Below, piece by piece: positions 39,925 through 49,835 of a stretch of DNA of 49,835 bases. Below the pieces are notes generated by a model. The model made no database searches and was not told where the DNA came from. It saw nothing but the letters and a program-made list of their open reading frames with translations. A program made the translations under genes and the position numbers. Source of the DNA: a virus. The DNA is taken from positions 1 through 49,835 of IMG/VR virus record IMGVR_UViG_3300032116_015097. The stretch is one strand, 5' to 3'. Every line of letters starts with the position of its first letter. Position 1 is the stretch's first letter.

Positions 39925-42351
39925 CTACCTAAACCTAGCTCCAATTTTATAGTAATAAACTATTGGTGTGTTGTTTATTGTCCTATCTTTTTTGATTTCT
40001 ATTTTAACTATAATCGAATTTATTGGATTCGGCACTCCGGGATCTTTACCACTGTTCAAGTACATAATCTGTGGAAGAGCTGTATCATTAGTTAAATTTT
40101 GATTAAAAACTAAAACTTCTGGAGTTCCAGTATAGTTTCTTTCAATTGGTTGTATGGGGAAATATTTGACGCCACCATCTACGCTAATAGAATATTTAAC
40201 ATATGATTGGTTTTGAGTACCTTCTGGAATAAAATCCGCTGCGTACAAGGTAACCATATCTAAGTTTCCTGTCACAAAAAATGGTTTTGATATTATTTCT
40301 GCTGACTCTTGAAATGTTTCTTTGCCAAAAGAAATATCTCTTATACCTATACTTGCTCTTTTTGCCTTTAGTTCTTCAAAGTTTCTTTTAAGGTTTAAAG
40401 ATACTTTATTAGCTTTATTAATTTTTTCAGTGTATTTTTCTACAACAATATTATTTTGCGTTGGTGCATCCAAAACTTTAATGCATAGCCCATAGCTTTT
40501 AGAAATGTCTGTTGTAGGCAGAGAAGTTGTTGAAGATGAACCTACTGAGAACTTAAATTGATTTACACTTGGTGTTTCTGTAACTGTAAATATGCCAAAA
40601 ATATCAACGGTAGACCATCTATCTCTTATGTAAACCTTGTCGCCAACTGAAACACCATGGTTTGCAGATGTGTTTAAAGTAGCTATTCCAGAAGCTATGC
40701 TTATGCTACTCATTTTTATTTTTAAATTTGTTGTTGGATCGTACTTTGTCGGATCAATTAAAACACAAGCAGACGGGAAGTTTGCGTTTATCATACGCTG
40801 CTTTGTTGCGTCCATTAATTCCTGTGAGGAAAACCCAATTGAATTTTCTTTTGTTGTAAATAAATCTATATTAAGATCAACATCTTTTTTGTACCAATAA
40901 AAAGAATTTTGACCAACATTTATTTTAACCTGGTATTTTGTTTCCCCTGCTACTTGATTGTTGTAAGTCACTGTAATTTGCTTTGTATCCGAAGCAGAAG
41001 ATTTAAAGTCAGTTGGCCTATTTATGTTAGGAACTAAGGTGTTCTTATCCCAAGATACGTTTTGTGCTGCAGCCCCCAAGACTGCTTCTGGCTGAAAGTG
41101 GGTTTGATTATTCCATTTTGTAGTTGAATTAATTTCGTAAGGTGTCCAGTACGCGTGTCTGATAACTGTATCCTTAAACTGATCTTGTTCAAAAGTAATA
41201 TATACTTTATTTACAATCTTCTCTTCAAATCTGAATACACCTTTATTGTAGAAAAAGTTTTTATAATTATTTATATTTTTCTGAGAAACATCTGACGCTA
41301 TATAAACTGGTCCATTATTTATAATCTCATAAGTTGTATTAGTTTTTTGATTATATAATTTTAATGAAGTTACTTTTACATTATTTATTAGTGCATTTGC
41401 TCCTTGAATATCATAACCAAAAAATGGTATGATTGAAATATAATTTATATACTCACCAGTTCTATTCTGTGTAGAAAATTCTAAGGTTAATTTAAGAGGT
41501 TTTGTTGTATCAAAATTTGCCCAATTAATGTAATTTGATCCATCAAAATACTGAAATTCATATGAAGGTCTATTAGTTAGGCTTTCAGCCAAAACATTGA
41601 TTGCTTCGTACTCAAAATATGTAGCTGGGCTATTGTCTGTAATAGCTGATTCAGTAGATCTTAAAATGCTAGAATCTTTTTCATAAATAAACTGAGTATT
41701 ATTTATGTCTTTGTAAAAAAGGAAGTGGTTCCCCTTTAATCCATTTGACAAACCAGCAAAAGGGACTTCTGTCGAAATGCTTTCGTTATAGTTTTGATTT
41801 ATTACACGAATATTCCCTTTGGTTTTTTTACTTGTTGTTTTTGCAAGCGTTGCATAGCCGTCAGATATGTCGGGGACTAAACCAGCTTGTATCTTTCTTG
41901 CATCTACTTTTGAGAGATCATTAAAAGAATCACCAAAATACCAGGCATCTACAGATGGGCTTTGTGAATACATTTCCAAGACATTAATTTTAGATTTAAT
42001 TCTTGATATTGAATTTTTTTCTGATTCTAATGAGTTTGTGAAAACATTAAAAGTGTTTATATAATTTGCTGACATAGCTTCAAGCTGGTTTGTCATTATG
42101 TTAAGGTCTTTTGACATAGCTGCTATGATCTCATTAAATACAGCTGAGTTAGGTATGTCAGCTTTCTGGAATAACTTTATATCAAAAGATGTACCGCCAA
42201 TTTTATTGTGTATTTCAGATAGCAATTTTTGATATTCAGCGTCAAAGACATTCGGTGGTACGTTTTTTTGAGTTACATACTCTGCAATAAATCGTTGAAC
42301 TTTTGATATTATTTGAGAATATACTAAACTGTCTGTTGATAATTGAGCCAT
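39925..42351 (-). CDS. Large tail/baseplate protein with discoidin-like domain
   Basis: 808 residues. N-terminal helices (about 1-130) with FNVFTNSLESEKNSISRIK, then a galactose-binding-like domain starting at ITDNSPATYFEYEA (about 240-255), as in several long phage baseplate proteins. Later beta domains include AGETKYQVKINVGQNSFYW. It shares its helix-then-beta plan with the proteins on both sides. Host-recognition or baseplate framework is the likely role. Confidence 0.7.
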   Translation of the reverse strand: MAQLSTDSLVYSQIISKVQRFIAEYVTQKNVPPNVFDAEYQKLLSEIHNKIGGTSFDIKLFQKADIPNSAVFNEIIAAMSKDLNIMTNQLEAMSANYINTFNVFTNSLESEKNSISRIKSKINVLEMYSQSPSVDAWYFGDSFNDLSKVDARKIQAGLVPDISDGYATLAKTTSKKTKGNIRVINQNYNESISTEVPFAGLSNGLKGNHFLFYKDINNTQFIYEKDSSILRSTESAITDNSPATYFEYEAINVLAESLTNRPSYEFQYFDGSNYINWANFDTTKPLKLTLEFSTQNRTGEYINYISIIPFFGYDIQGANALINNVKVTSLKLYNQKTNTTYEIINNGPVYIASDVSQKNINNYKNFFYNKGVFRFEEKIVNKVYITFEQDQFKDTVIRHAYWTPYEINSTTKWNNQTHFQPEAVLGAAAQNVSWDKNTLVPNINRPTDFKSSASDTKQITVTYNNQVAGETKYQVKINVGQNSFYWYKKDVDLNIDLFTTKENSIGFSSQELMDATKQRMINANFPSACVLIDPTKYDPTTNLKIKMSSISIASGIATLNTSANHGVSVGDKVYIRDRWSTVDIFGIFTVTETPSVNQFKFSVGSSSTTSLPTTDISKSYGLCIKVLDAPTQNNIVVEKYTEKINKANKVSLNLKRNFEELKAKRASIGIRDISFGKETFQESAEIISKPFFVTGNLDMVTLYAADFIPEGTQNQSYVKYSISVDGGVKYFPIQPIERNYTGTPEVLVFNQNLTNDTALPQIMYLNSGKDPGVPNPINSIIVKIEIKKDRTINNTPIVYYYKIGARFR

Positions 42352-42358
42352 ATAAAAC

Positions 42359-45034
42359 CTATATTATTCTATTTTTATATCTATTATTATACTTTACAAA
42401 TGTATTTATTATGCTATCTTGCGTATCTATGGAGAATTTAAACATTAATCTATCAACTGAATAGTTTTCTTTAGTATTATTTAAATTTCTCAATACTATT
42501 CTATACCTAAATGAATCAGCAGCATAGTGGTATAGAACCCTAAATGGTTGTGTTACTGGCTTATTGAATAATAAACTTTGCCCTGTATGTATAAATAATA
42601 GTAATTCAGTATCATAAAAAGACTCTCTTTGGGCGCTGTCTAGTATGTAGTTTGTTATATTTAAAGCAACTGTTCCATCATTTAAAATAACTTTTACTGG
42701 TGAATAAGAAGAATAATCAAAATTACCAAAAGAACTATTTGAAGTTGTTATGGTGCCATTTATAGCTGAATAGGATGCATTTGCGAATTTACCATAGTCT
42801 ACATGTGGATTATTTCTAAGCTCAACCCTATTGCCAAAATCAGATTTTTCAAATATTTCTCCGTTAAATCCGTTTGTGCTAGCCGAAACTAGGACTGGGT
42901 TTGCTAAGGATCTAGAAAAAAGCTGTATTTCTTTTACTAGATTAGGGCTTGCTGGGGTATATGATACATAGTATGTTTTTGTTGAATCATAATTTAGTAT
43001 AGTTATATTTTTGCCATTAGCATTAAACGTTGCTGGGTCTCTTCTTTTGCCAGATTCGTATACAGAAATTGTCTCTACTCTAGGTAAAAATCTAAGAATG
43101 CCCGAACCACTAGTATTTAAGAACAAAAACTCAGACCTAATAACAGAGTCATTAAATGGCATTATGGGTAGCCAGTCGTCTTCGTTAATTGGATTATCTT
43201 TAATTGAAACGCTAAACTCAATAGACGTTTTATCCCCAGATTCATCTAGTTCAAGTCTAGATATTTCTGAAAAATAATTCGCCATCATTTTTGTTTTAAG
43301 CGGCACACCAGCTAATGGCAGTCTTTTACTTACATAAACTGATCTTTGTTGGACCGGCAAAGATGCGTTTACTGTGTAAATATTTTCTACTGAAAATAAA
43401 CTTATATTTTTTATAGAGAACATATATTCATATTGGTTCTGTGATTCAATATTATTAAGAAGATCTATTACCCCTTTTTGATCAACTGAATAAAATGACT
43501 CTTCAATAAAATGAATATTTTCTGCAATATTATTAGAGTCTCCCAAAGGAACTAAACCACCAGACGCATAGGACGAAATTGGTTTAACTAGATCTCTTAA
43601 ATTAGATTCTAAATATGTATTTTTTACAGAAGCTCTAATATTTGAACCAATTGAATATGAAATTATTGAGAATATTATATTTGATAATATACTTGTATTT
43701 TTAAACTTATTATAAGAGTCAATATCAGAGTAATATTTATTACTCTTTAACTCATTTAATACTCCAATATTCTTTTTTGAAACATCTGTTGGATAATAAT
43801 ATGTATAGTCATAATTATATAATTTTTTATTTTTTAATATATAATCTTTTGCGTAATCTTTAATAAAGAAATTAATAACTAAATCTTGTAAAGTGTCATG
43901 ACTTTTCTTTTTATCTTTACGTATTTCTTTAGCTATTTCATTAACCAGCTTTGCATTTAACTCTGATTGGACTGGTGTTATTCTTGTCCTAACATAGTTG
44001 TTTTGAGCAAAGAAGAGTATAATTGATTTTACAAAAACCAATCCAGAAAGATCAATGTCAGTAGCTTTGTCTATATAGATAGGATTATCTAGTAATAATT
44101 TTTTTGCAGATTGCCCTTCTATTTTTTGATTGGACGAACTTAACACTCCAGATTCTACAGCTGCTTGTATCAAGTACATCCCTTTTGTAACATTTGGACT
44201 TATCCTTATTCTTGAGGCTGGTACTTCTGAATTTAGTATAATTTCAATAGCCACTTGAGCTGAGTCATCAAATGCTATTGACCCTTTATATTGTTTAAAT
44301 TCATCTCTGTTAAAAATAGATTCTTTTATTACAAAAGGTGATTTAATTGTCATATTCCAAGAATTGCTTGAAGAGTTATCAAAAACATTTTGAATATTTG
44401 TATTACTTGAAATATACTCTGAGGCAAAGTTTGTATAGTAGTTTATTTCTTTTATATTATTTCTATCAAAGTCTATTAATTTTTCTTCTTGATTCGCAGA
44501 AAATTTTAAAGTTCCGCTAGTAGGATCTACTGCTGCATATTCAATGCCCTTAAATGGCATGCCGTTTCTGTCTGGTGTAGTAAATTGATTGGTATCGTAT
44601 ATATTAGAATTTAAAGTATTATCAAAATTTTCCACAAAATTATGATTGAACAAATCATCTTCACCAGATAAAAATGACCAATTGTTTATATAAGATTCTA
44701 AATATAAAATATCTTTTTCTATTTTTTCAATTTCTCCAGAAAAAATAGTAGACATTGAAGCTCTCAACATGCTCAAAGATTTAGAAATATCATAGTTTGT
44801 TTTAACTCTTAAATCAATATCCCTAAATAGATCTATTAAGGGCTCTCTCTGCATTACAGTAAGGTTTCTTACGAGAGACGGTATGTAGTCTGAAGCCGAA
44901 GAAAATGTAGAAAGCTTATTTATTAGTCTTCCTATTTCTGCTTTTTCAAGTTTTGACTCTGACAAAACAGATTGTATTGTCCTTCTTGCCTGTCTACTAA
45001 AGGATGAAATATGGTCACTTAGTTGCATCAACAT
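42359..45034 (-). CDS. Large tail/baseplate protein
   Basis: 891 residues. N-terminal helices (about 1-120), a beta domain with FDNSSSNSWNMTIKSP (about 210-225) and a second with TYYVSYTPASPNLVKEIQLF (about 690-709). Similar architecture to the 808- and 735-residue neighbours, so the three look like diverged copies. The start overlaps the 1598-residue protein's stop by one base. Confidence 0.68.
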   Translation of the reverse strand: MLMQLSDHISSFSRQARRTIQSVLSESKLEKAEIGRLINKLSTFSSASDYIPSLVRNLTVMQREPLIDLFRDIDLRVKTNYDISKSLSMLRASMSTIFSGEIEKIEKDILYLESYINNWSFLSGEDDLFNHNFVENFDNTLNSNIYDTNQFTTPDRNGMPFKGIEYAAVDPTSGTLKFSANQEEKLIDFDRNNIKEINYYTNFASEYISSNTNIQNVFDNSSSNSWNMTIKSPFVIKESIFNRDEFKQYKGSIAFDDSAQVAIEIILNSEVPASRIRISPNVTKGMYLIQAAVESGVLSSSNQKIEGQSAKKLLLDNPIYIDKATDIDLSGLVFVKSIILFFAQNNYVRTRITPVQSELNAKLVNEIAKEIRKDKKKSHDTLQDLVINFFIKDYAKDYILKNKKLYNYDYTYYYPTDVSKKNIGVLNELKSNKYYSDIDSYNKFKNTSILSNIIFSIISYSIGSNIRASVKNTYLESNLRDLVKPISSYASGGLVPLGDSNNIAENIHFIEESFYSVDQKGVIDLLNNIESQNQYEYMFSIKNISLFSVENIYTVNASLPVQQRSVYVSKRLPLAGVPLKTKMMANYFSEISRLELDESGDKTSIEFSVSIKDNPINEDDWLPIMPFNDSVIRSEFLFLNTSGSGILRFLPRVETISVYESGKRRDPATFNANGKNITILNYDSTKTYYVSYTPASPNLVKEIQLFSRSLANPVLVSASTNGFNGEIFEKSDFGNRVELRNNPHVDYGKFANASYSAINGTITTSNSSFGNFDYSSYSPVKVILNDGTVALNITNYILDSAQRESFYDTELLLFIHTGQSLLFNKPVTQPFRVLYHYAADSFRYRIVLRNLNNTKENYSVDRLMFKFSIDTQDSIINTFVKYNNRYKNRII

Positions 45035-48000
45035 TATAGTGTTCTCCAGTCATTTCCATCCATGTCTTGGATATCAAAAGATACTCCAGCAGTTAAGTTA
45101 GATCTAACTATATCATATATATCATTTATATTTCTAAAATTATCTATTACTTCTTTTGGTATTTGGATAATAACGTATCCTCCATTTGGATACAGCATTC
45201 CTTTGCCCGATTTTACATCGTTAAATGAAAGAATATTCCTATTATTTTCCGATTCTTTTACCAAAGATGTTCCGGCTGCTATACCGCCACCCTTAACTCT
45301 AAGGTCATGAACCTTTACATTATCAAAATTGTAAATATTATTTACAATAGCTGTTCCGATATAAAGAGCAAATGGGTTATAGTCAACAGTGTAGTTAAAT
45401 ATATCAGTATTGTAAGAGAGATTGATTACAGAATTTGGATTCTGATATGAATTAACTTCAACATACTCTCCATCAACAAGTTCTTCTACTGTTTTGGGGA
45501 GAAGATAGAAATGCATCTTTGCATTTCTTGAATAAACTGCCTCTATTGATTCTCCGTTATAAACAAATGAATTTTTAATAACGTATGGATTCAACGGAAT
45601 TTCCTGGCCATCGATGTGATACAGCATAACATTTGGATTTTTAACCACATAGTCTACTTTAATTTTTTTAGGATCTGATGGAACTATTTCTTTATTAAAA
45701 GAAATGACTCCAGTATGTTTGTTAAAATTCTTAATTAAACTATAATCTATTAGATTCCAGGCACCATTGCCATCTTGGATAAATGTATCAACCCATGCCT
45801 CAATTGGGCTTGCATCCGTATAAGTGCTATTGATTGAAGATATGTCTAGCTGCTCTTGGGCCACAATAAATGAACCATGTCTTACCTGTATTTCATTTTG
45901 AGATAAAACAATTGGGTGCTCATCGACTATGCTGTAATGCCCAGAACCAAATATTGGCGATGACGGCACTTCTATTCTAGTTGTATCATAGAAACATCTT
46001 AGTTTTTTGCCCCTAAAGTTTTTCTTCCAGTCAGTAAATTGATAATCAATTGGTATATCTATTAATTTATAGAATCTACCTCTACTTAAGTTAATAAACC
46101 ACTGATCAAACTTTGAAAGATTTTTTGGTGGGGCAGATAGATATATTTTTGGACGACTGCTAACACGAACAGAGTAAAGAGGACAAACGCTCTTTGCAGG
46201 AAACGCAAATTCTGTAAGTGTTTCTACTCTATTAGAAACACCAATAACGTTTTCAAGTGTAGAAACATCTCTGTCCGCATCATAGGCGTGGACTGCTATA
46301 TAAATATCTCTTTTATTTCTTAAATAATATTGATAAGATAATTTTATACCTAAAAATTGCTTTGTTCTAATGTTATAGAATCCCCATTGTAGACCATCTG
46401 GGGGTGAAACCAGCTGTCCATTCTTATCTTTTAGATCCCATTTAAGAATCGTAGTACCAAAAGATGTTTCTACTCCTGGCATGATGAACTTAGAATAATC
46501 TGGGAACCCTTGTGCTTGACCTAAAGAATTTGTAAGAACTACAACACCATCTTTTGCATTTACAGACAGTTTTGTATTTTGTTTTGAATTCAAACCAGTT
46601 ATGTCTGCGTCCGCTAGATAAAAATTATCTACTGAATATTCTTCAGATATTTCGTCTGAGATAACCTCAATGCCATTTGTAGTAGTTATCAAATATTGTG
46701 GCGCTCTATTCGATAACACGGCAAATTGAGAAGCTACTTCTGGTCCAGTTAGATCAGTGGTAGCTGTGGGGCCAATTTTTGAAACACGACTTATTGTCGG
46801 GCTTGCTCCATTAATTGAAGCGCCCTCAGAAAATGCTGAAACAACTATTGTTGATTCATTATCTTCCCATTCATAAGTGTCACCTATATCATTAATTGAA
46901 TCTGAGTAAATAGTTTTATTAAATGACTTAGAAAAACTTCTTTCAACAGGATTTCCCTCATCATCAATTAAAGGCTGACCATCAATTATTGGTATTACAT
47001 TCATTGAAATATCATTTAAAACTATTGAAGTAACTTTTGATCTTGCTGCAGAAGATATCGCTTTAGCTATTGTGCCAAGATTGAATACTCCATAATCTCC
47101 AGAGTCTAAATCCGTTTCTCCATAGATTGTCCCAGTTGCTACTGCAGTTGTTTCTGTAGCATCAATTAAACTTGTTTCTTGCTTTTGTGCAGTTATTGGC
47201 ACTCCTGGAGTTCTTATCGAAAAAGAAATGTCTTTTATAGAAAGACCTTCAGCGTTAGGACCGTGCACGCCGTCATTTAATGCAGTTCCAAAGACTTCCA
47301 GCATTACGTACTTAATCTTTCTTTTATCTCCTGTTGTAATTACCTCTGAACCATTTGGTTGTATAACTTTTGACACAGGAATAATATTTTGAGGAGCTGC
47401 TTTTATAGTATTGTTTGGGCCAAATTGTGGGACTAAATGACTTGAAGTTACTAAATCTTGCTCATACAAAAATATTTGTGTAACTCCCAGATTCCAGCCA
47501 CCAGACTTTAAATTTATTGCTACTAACTCTTGCCACGCAAATGCTTTTCCAGATTTGTCTTTCATTTGCGGCACTTCGACAACAATAAAATCTTGCACTG
47601 TGGTAGGGCCAGGAATACCTGTATAGCTAATTCTTCTATATTCGTCAGCAGCAGATGAGTTACATACAACTGCAATGTCGGAATACTTTAAAGCATTATT
47701 TATATATGGCTGTGCTTGAGCTGGTGCTTGTTTTCTTAGTGTCTCAAATTTTGTTTTATCATTTTTGAATAGGTTAAGCCAGTATGTTGCCATAACAGAT
47801 TTTGTTTCAGAGTCAACAATTCCAGGATTTCTATTTTGATTTAATTTTTTATCTACTTGAAATTTTGTAACTGCATTTGCTGTTTGCGATCCGTATGTAC
47901 CGTTAACAGTTACGGCGTATCCATTTAATTTAAGTGTATACTGTATATAATAAACATAATTATTTTTTACACCTGCGTTGTTTGACGCAGCAACGTTTTC

Positions 48001-49835
48001 CTCAACTCTAACAATTTCCATTTTTTGAACTGGCTCAAATAGTTCCTCTCGATCTAAGAATCTATTTAATTGTCTTGTAAAAAAACTTCTTCCAACTGCA
48101 CCTACAGGTTCATTTAAAACCTGCTGAATGTCCAAAGTTGTTCCAACTATTAGGTTAGTATCACTTGTATATACAGACCTTAGGGCAGCTATTCTTGATT
48201 GTTTGGTAGAACCAGGTAATGCATCGCATTCATTCATAACATGGTTTTCAAAATATTCCCAATGCTCCCCAAGAGATCTAACAATCCCCTTATTTGACAT
48301 ATTATTACCACGTTGCTCTAAGGTCGGAGCAAACCAATACAATTTTTGTGATGCAGCAACAAACTTTTCCCAAGTGTTTAACTGTGTTTTAATATAATTT
48401 TTAATTGTATTTGAAGCTGATTGTGGTGGGCGTTGGTCAAGATTCCATTGCCCCTCAATTGGTTTTCCAATTTCTTTATATACAACTTGAGTTGAATCTA
48501 CATTTGAGTTATTTGAATCATTTGACCCCACCATGTATTCATTCCATCTTCCAGATCTTGGGATGTCAAAAGTATAATGAAAACTATTTCTAGGACTTGC
48601 TCTATCAACTGGCTTTAATGACTGTATATCTGTCAATGAATAAATATTTGTTGGATATTTATAACCCCTAAATCTAGAATCAGTATTTGTAATTACAATT
48701 CCATTTTCGTCTCTTGGTTGTTGAGTGGAGACAACTGGAATTCCATCTGGATTTTCAGCTATACCTCTTTTGCTAATATAGGAGATATTGCCCACTTCTG
48801 CATTTAAAGGAGTACTAAAGCTTGTATTCCAATAAACTTTATAAGTGAATTTATTTGTCTTTGTTTGTGTAACAAATATTTGTGTTTTAAAATCAAAGTC
48901 ATAGTCTTTAACAAATTGACTTCCTGGAAGATATTCTTTTGGAGTTTTTACTACAGATTTACTTGTACTCTGATATCCGCTAGAACTATCATTATAATCT
49001 AAAATCATATATGGATAATAGATTGACTTAAGGTCAAACTCTTTTGAAATCACTGTTGAATAGGCATCTAGGCTCAAAGCGCCAGTAGCTAGCAGTGGCT
49101 TTGCCCCATCAGTTAATTTAAATAAATTATATGAAGTCTTTGTTTCCCCAAATAAGTAATTATTATTATCTACTTTTTCAAAATCTAAAAATTTTATATT
49201 GTCATTTGTACATTCGAGATAAAAATCTACGTTACTAAAATCTGCATTGATCATGGATGAAGCATCTTGCTGGATAGACGTTGCTTCAAAGTCACTAATA
49301 AGCAATTGCCCTATTGATGGTTGCAGCTCCCTACAAAACTTGGGGTCATAAACATATGCTCCGACAAATCCAGAACCAACTCTTTGTTGTTTATCGCTGA
49401 ACTTAAAAGTTTGCTTTTCGTCATCAAATAAAACTGTTACCTTGCCAGCATCATCTCTTTGCCCATTAATTGCCCAGCTGTTTCTCCATGGGGAAATGTT
49501 CCAGACAATTGTTGAATCGCTAGAAAACTTAGTTCTGCTATTTACTTTATTTTTATTTGCTTCAGTTAAAATATTATAAAATAGCTTATTTGGCCCTAAC
49601 ATCGCAGCACTTAAAAACGCGGTTTGATCTCCGGGAGTGCCAACTGGAAATGAGTTAATTGCTCCTCTATTTGATCCAGCTACACCAAGACCACTTGTCC
49701 CGTAGTTATCGTTAATGTAGGTAAGGAATGGGTTTAGACACAGTACTACAAATGATGAAAATTCAGAACTAGTATTGTATTTATCTTTAAGAATTGCTGT
49801 GTACTTGTTTAATCCTTCGGTTAAGGACACTATTG
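45034..49835 (-). CDS. Giant virion protein with internal peptidoglycan-binding domain (5' end may lie outside window)
   Basis: At least 1598 residues. A GTG at 49830 is a possible start, but the frame stays open to the window edge, so the true start may lie beyond it. Beta-rich throughout, with a peptidoglycan-binding-type domain at about 620-690 (KLNGYAVTVNGTYGSQTANA), which would hold the particle to the host wall. Further beta-sandwich domains follow (for example SPPDGLQWGFYNIRTKQFLG, then HYSIVDEHPIVLSQNEIQ). No in-frame CGG codon in about 1600. Probably a tail-spike or wall-piercing baseplate component. Confidence 0.72.
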   Translation of the reverse strand, partial: IVSLTEGLNKYTAILKDKYNTSSEFSSFVVLCLNPFLTYINDNYGTSGLGVAGSNRGAINSFPVGTPGDQTAFLSAAMLGPNKLFYNILTEANKNKVNSRTKFSSDSTIVWNISPWRNSWAINGQRDDAGKVTVLFDDEKQTFKFSDKQQRVGSGFVGAYVYDPKFCRELQPSIGQLLISDFEATSIQQDASSMINADFSNVDFYLECTNDNIKFLDFEKVDNNNYLFGETKTSYNLFKLTDGAKPLLATGALSLDAYSTVISKEFDLKSIYYPYMILDYNDSSSGYQSTSKSVVKTPKEYLPGSQFVKDYDFDFKTQIFVTQTKTNKFTYKVYWNTSFSTPLNAEVGNISYISKRGIAENPDGIPVVSTQQPRDENGIVITNTDSRFRGYKYPTNIYSLTDIQSLKPVDRASPRNSFHYTFDIPRSGRWNEYMVGSNDSNNSNVDSTQVVYKEIGKPIEGQWNLDQRPPQSASNTIKNYIKTQLNTWEKFVAASQKLYWFAPTLEQRGNNMSNKGIVRSLGEHWEYFENHVMNECDALPGSTKQSRIAALRSVYTSDTNLIVGTTLDIQQVLNEPVGAVGRSFFTRQLNRFLDREELFEPVQKMEIVRVEENVAASNNAGVKNNYVYYIQYTLKLNGYAVTVNGTYGSQTANAVTKFQVDKKLNQNRNPGIVDSETKSVMATYWLNLFKNDKTKFETLRKQAPAQAQPYINNALKYSDIAVVCNSSAADEYRRISYTGIPGPTTVQDFIVVEVPQMKDKSGKAFAWQELVAINLKSGGWNLGVTQIFLYEQDLVTSSHLVPQFGPNNTIKAAPQNIIPVSKVIQPNGSEVITTGDKRKIKYVMLEVFGTALNDGVHGPNAEGLSIKDISFSIRTPGVPITAQKQETSLIDATETTAVATGTIYGETDLDSGDYGVFNLGTIAKAISSAARSKVTSIVLNDISMNVIPIIDGQPLIDDEGNPVERSFSKSFNKTIYSDSINDIGDTYEWEDNESTIVVSAFSEGASINGASPTISRVSKIGPTATTDLTGPEVASQFAVLSNRAPQYLITTTNGIEVISDEISEEYSVDNFYLADADITGLNSKQNTKLSVNAKDGVVVLTNSLGQAQGFPDYSKFIMPGVETSFGTTILKWDLKDKNGQLVSPPDGLQWGFYNIRTKQFLGIKLSYQYYLRNKRDIYIAVHAYDADRDVSTLENVIGVSNRVETLTEFAFPAKSVCPLYSVRVSSRPKIYLSAPPKNLSKFDQWFINLSRGRFYKLIDIPIDYQFTDWKKNFRGKKLRCFYDTTRIEVPSSPIFGSGHYSIVDEHPIVLSQNEIQVRHGSFIVAQEQLDISSINSTYTDASPIEAWVDTFIQDGNGAWNLIDYSLIKNFNKHTGVISFNKEIVPSDPKKIKVDYVVKNPNVMLYHIDGQEIPLNPYVIKNSFVYNGESIEAVYSRNAKMHFYLLPKTVEELVDGEYVEVNSYQNPNSVINLSYNTDIFNYTVDYNPFALYIGTAIVNNIYNFDNVKVHDLRVKGGGIAAGTSLVKESENNRNILSFNDVKSGKGMLYPNGGYVIIQIPKEVIDNFRNINDIYDIVRSNLTAGVSFDIQDMDGNDWRTL

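Noticed and set aside
1-49835. tRNA genes, including a CGG-decoding or suppressor tRNA
   Set aside because: No cloverleaf-like stretch was seen in the few gaps long enough to hold one. It may lie elsewhere in the genome or in the host.
1-49835. CRISPR array, insertion sequence or integrase
   Set aside because: No direct-repeat array, no terminal inverted repeats around a transposase and no integrase-like ORF were found.

Overview
The window reads as part of the genome of a large, AT-rich tailed bacteriophage. It carries a phage replication and nucleotide set (PHP-type DnaE polymerase, archaeo-eukaryotic primase, DnaB-like helicase, class II ribonucleotide reductase, ThyX, dNMP kinase, RNase H, sigma-like factor), an endolysin and a run of large virion proteins, with tightly packed overlapping genes almost all on the minus strand. 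The host is not named by the sequence. A D,D-carboxypeptidase endolysin with a peptidoglycan-binding tail and a Thr/Ser-rich secreted surface protein would fit an aquatic actinobacterium, but that is inference. I see no tRNA gene, integrase or CRISPR array.

Layout from right to left, in the direction of transcription: 49.8-35.3 kb, virion structural genes (giant tail or baseplate-type proteins and a small protein with SGYG repeats). 35.2-17.2 kb, nucleotide metabolism and replication, with glycosyltransferases mixed in. 17.1-16.9 kb, the only convincing plus-strand gene, sharing a divergent promoter region with the minus-strand operon that begins at 16.9 kb. 16.9-13.1 kb, endonuclease, sigma-like factor, RNase H and dNMP kinase. 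13.1-9.7 kb, about a dozen tiny lysine-rich proteins around a split endolysin, behind a good promoter. 9.7-4.3 kb, a sugar-modification island (two Fe/2-oxoglutarate dioxygenases, three glycosyltransferases, an FkbM methyltransferase, a NeuD-type acetyltransferase). After a terminator comes a very large secreted adhesin-like protein running off the left edge.

The main discovery candidate is a recurrent +1 frameshift at CGG codons. Eight genes (NeuD-like acetyltransferase, endolysin, a small DUF6321-like protein, sigma-like factor, TnsA-like endonuclease, RecB/Cas4-like nuclease, primase and one short unknown) are each broken once. In every case the break is an in-frame CGG where skipping the C and reading GGN (glycine) restores the protein. 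In six the restored glycine or flanking residues belong to conserved family motifs; in two the restored frame ends in an overlap with the next gene's start codon. By eye I found only ten in-frame CGG codons in the whole window, and none in DnaE, NrdJ or any structural gene. Eight of the ten are these sites; the other two (surface protein, Pyr_excise-like protein) must be read without a shift. Random sequencing errors or decay would not always create an in-frame CGG before a glycine codon, so I infer programmed or tolerated +1 frameshifting, or quadruplet decoding, at CGG in this phage-host pair. Raw reads, related genomes and proteomics would decide.
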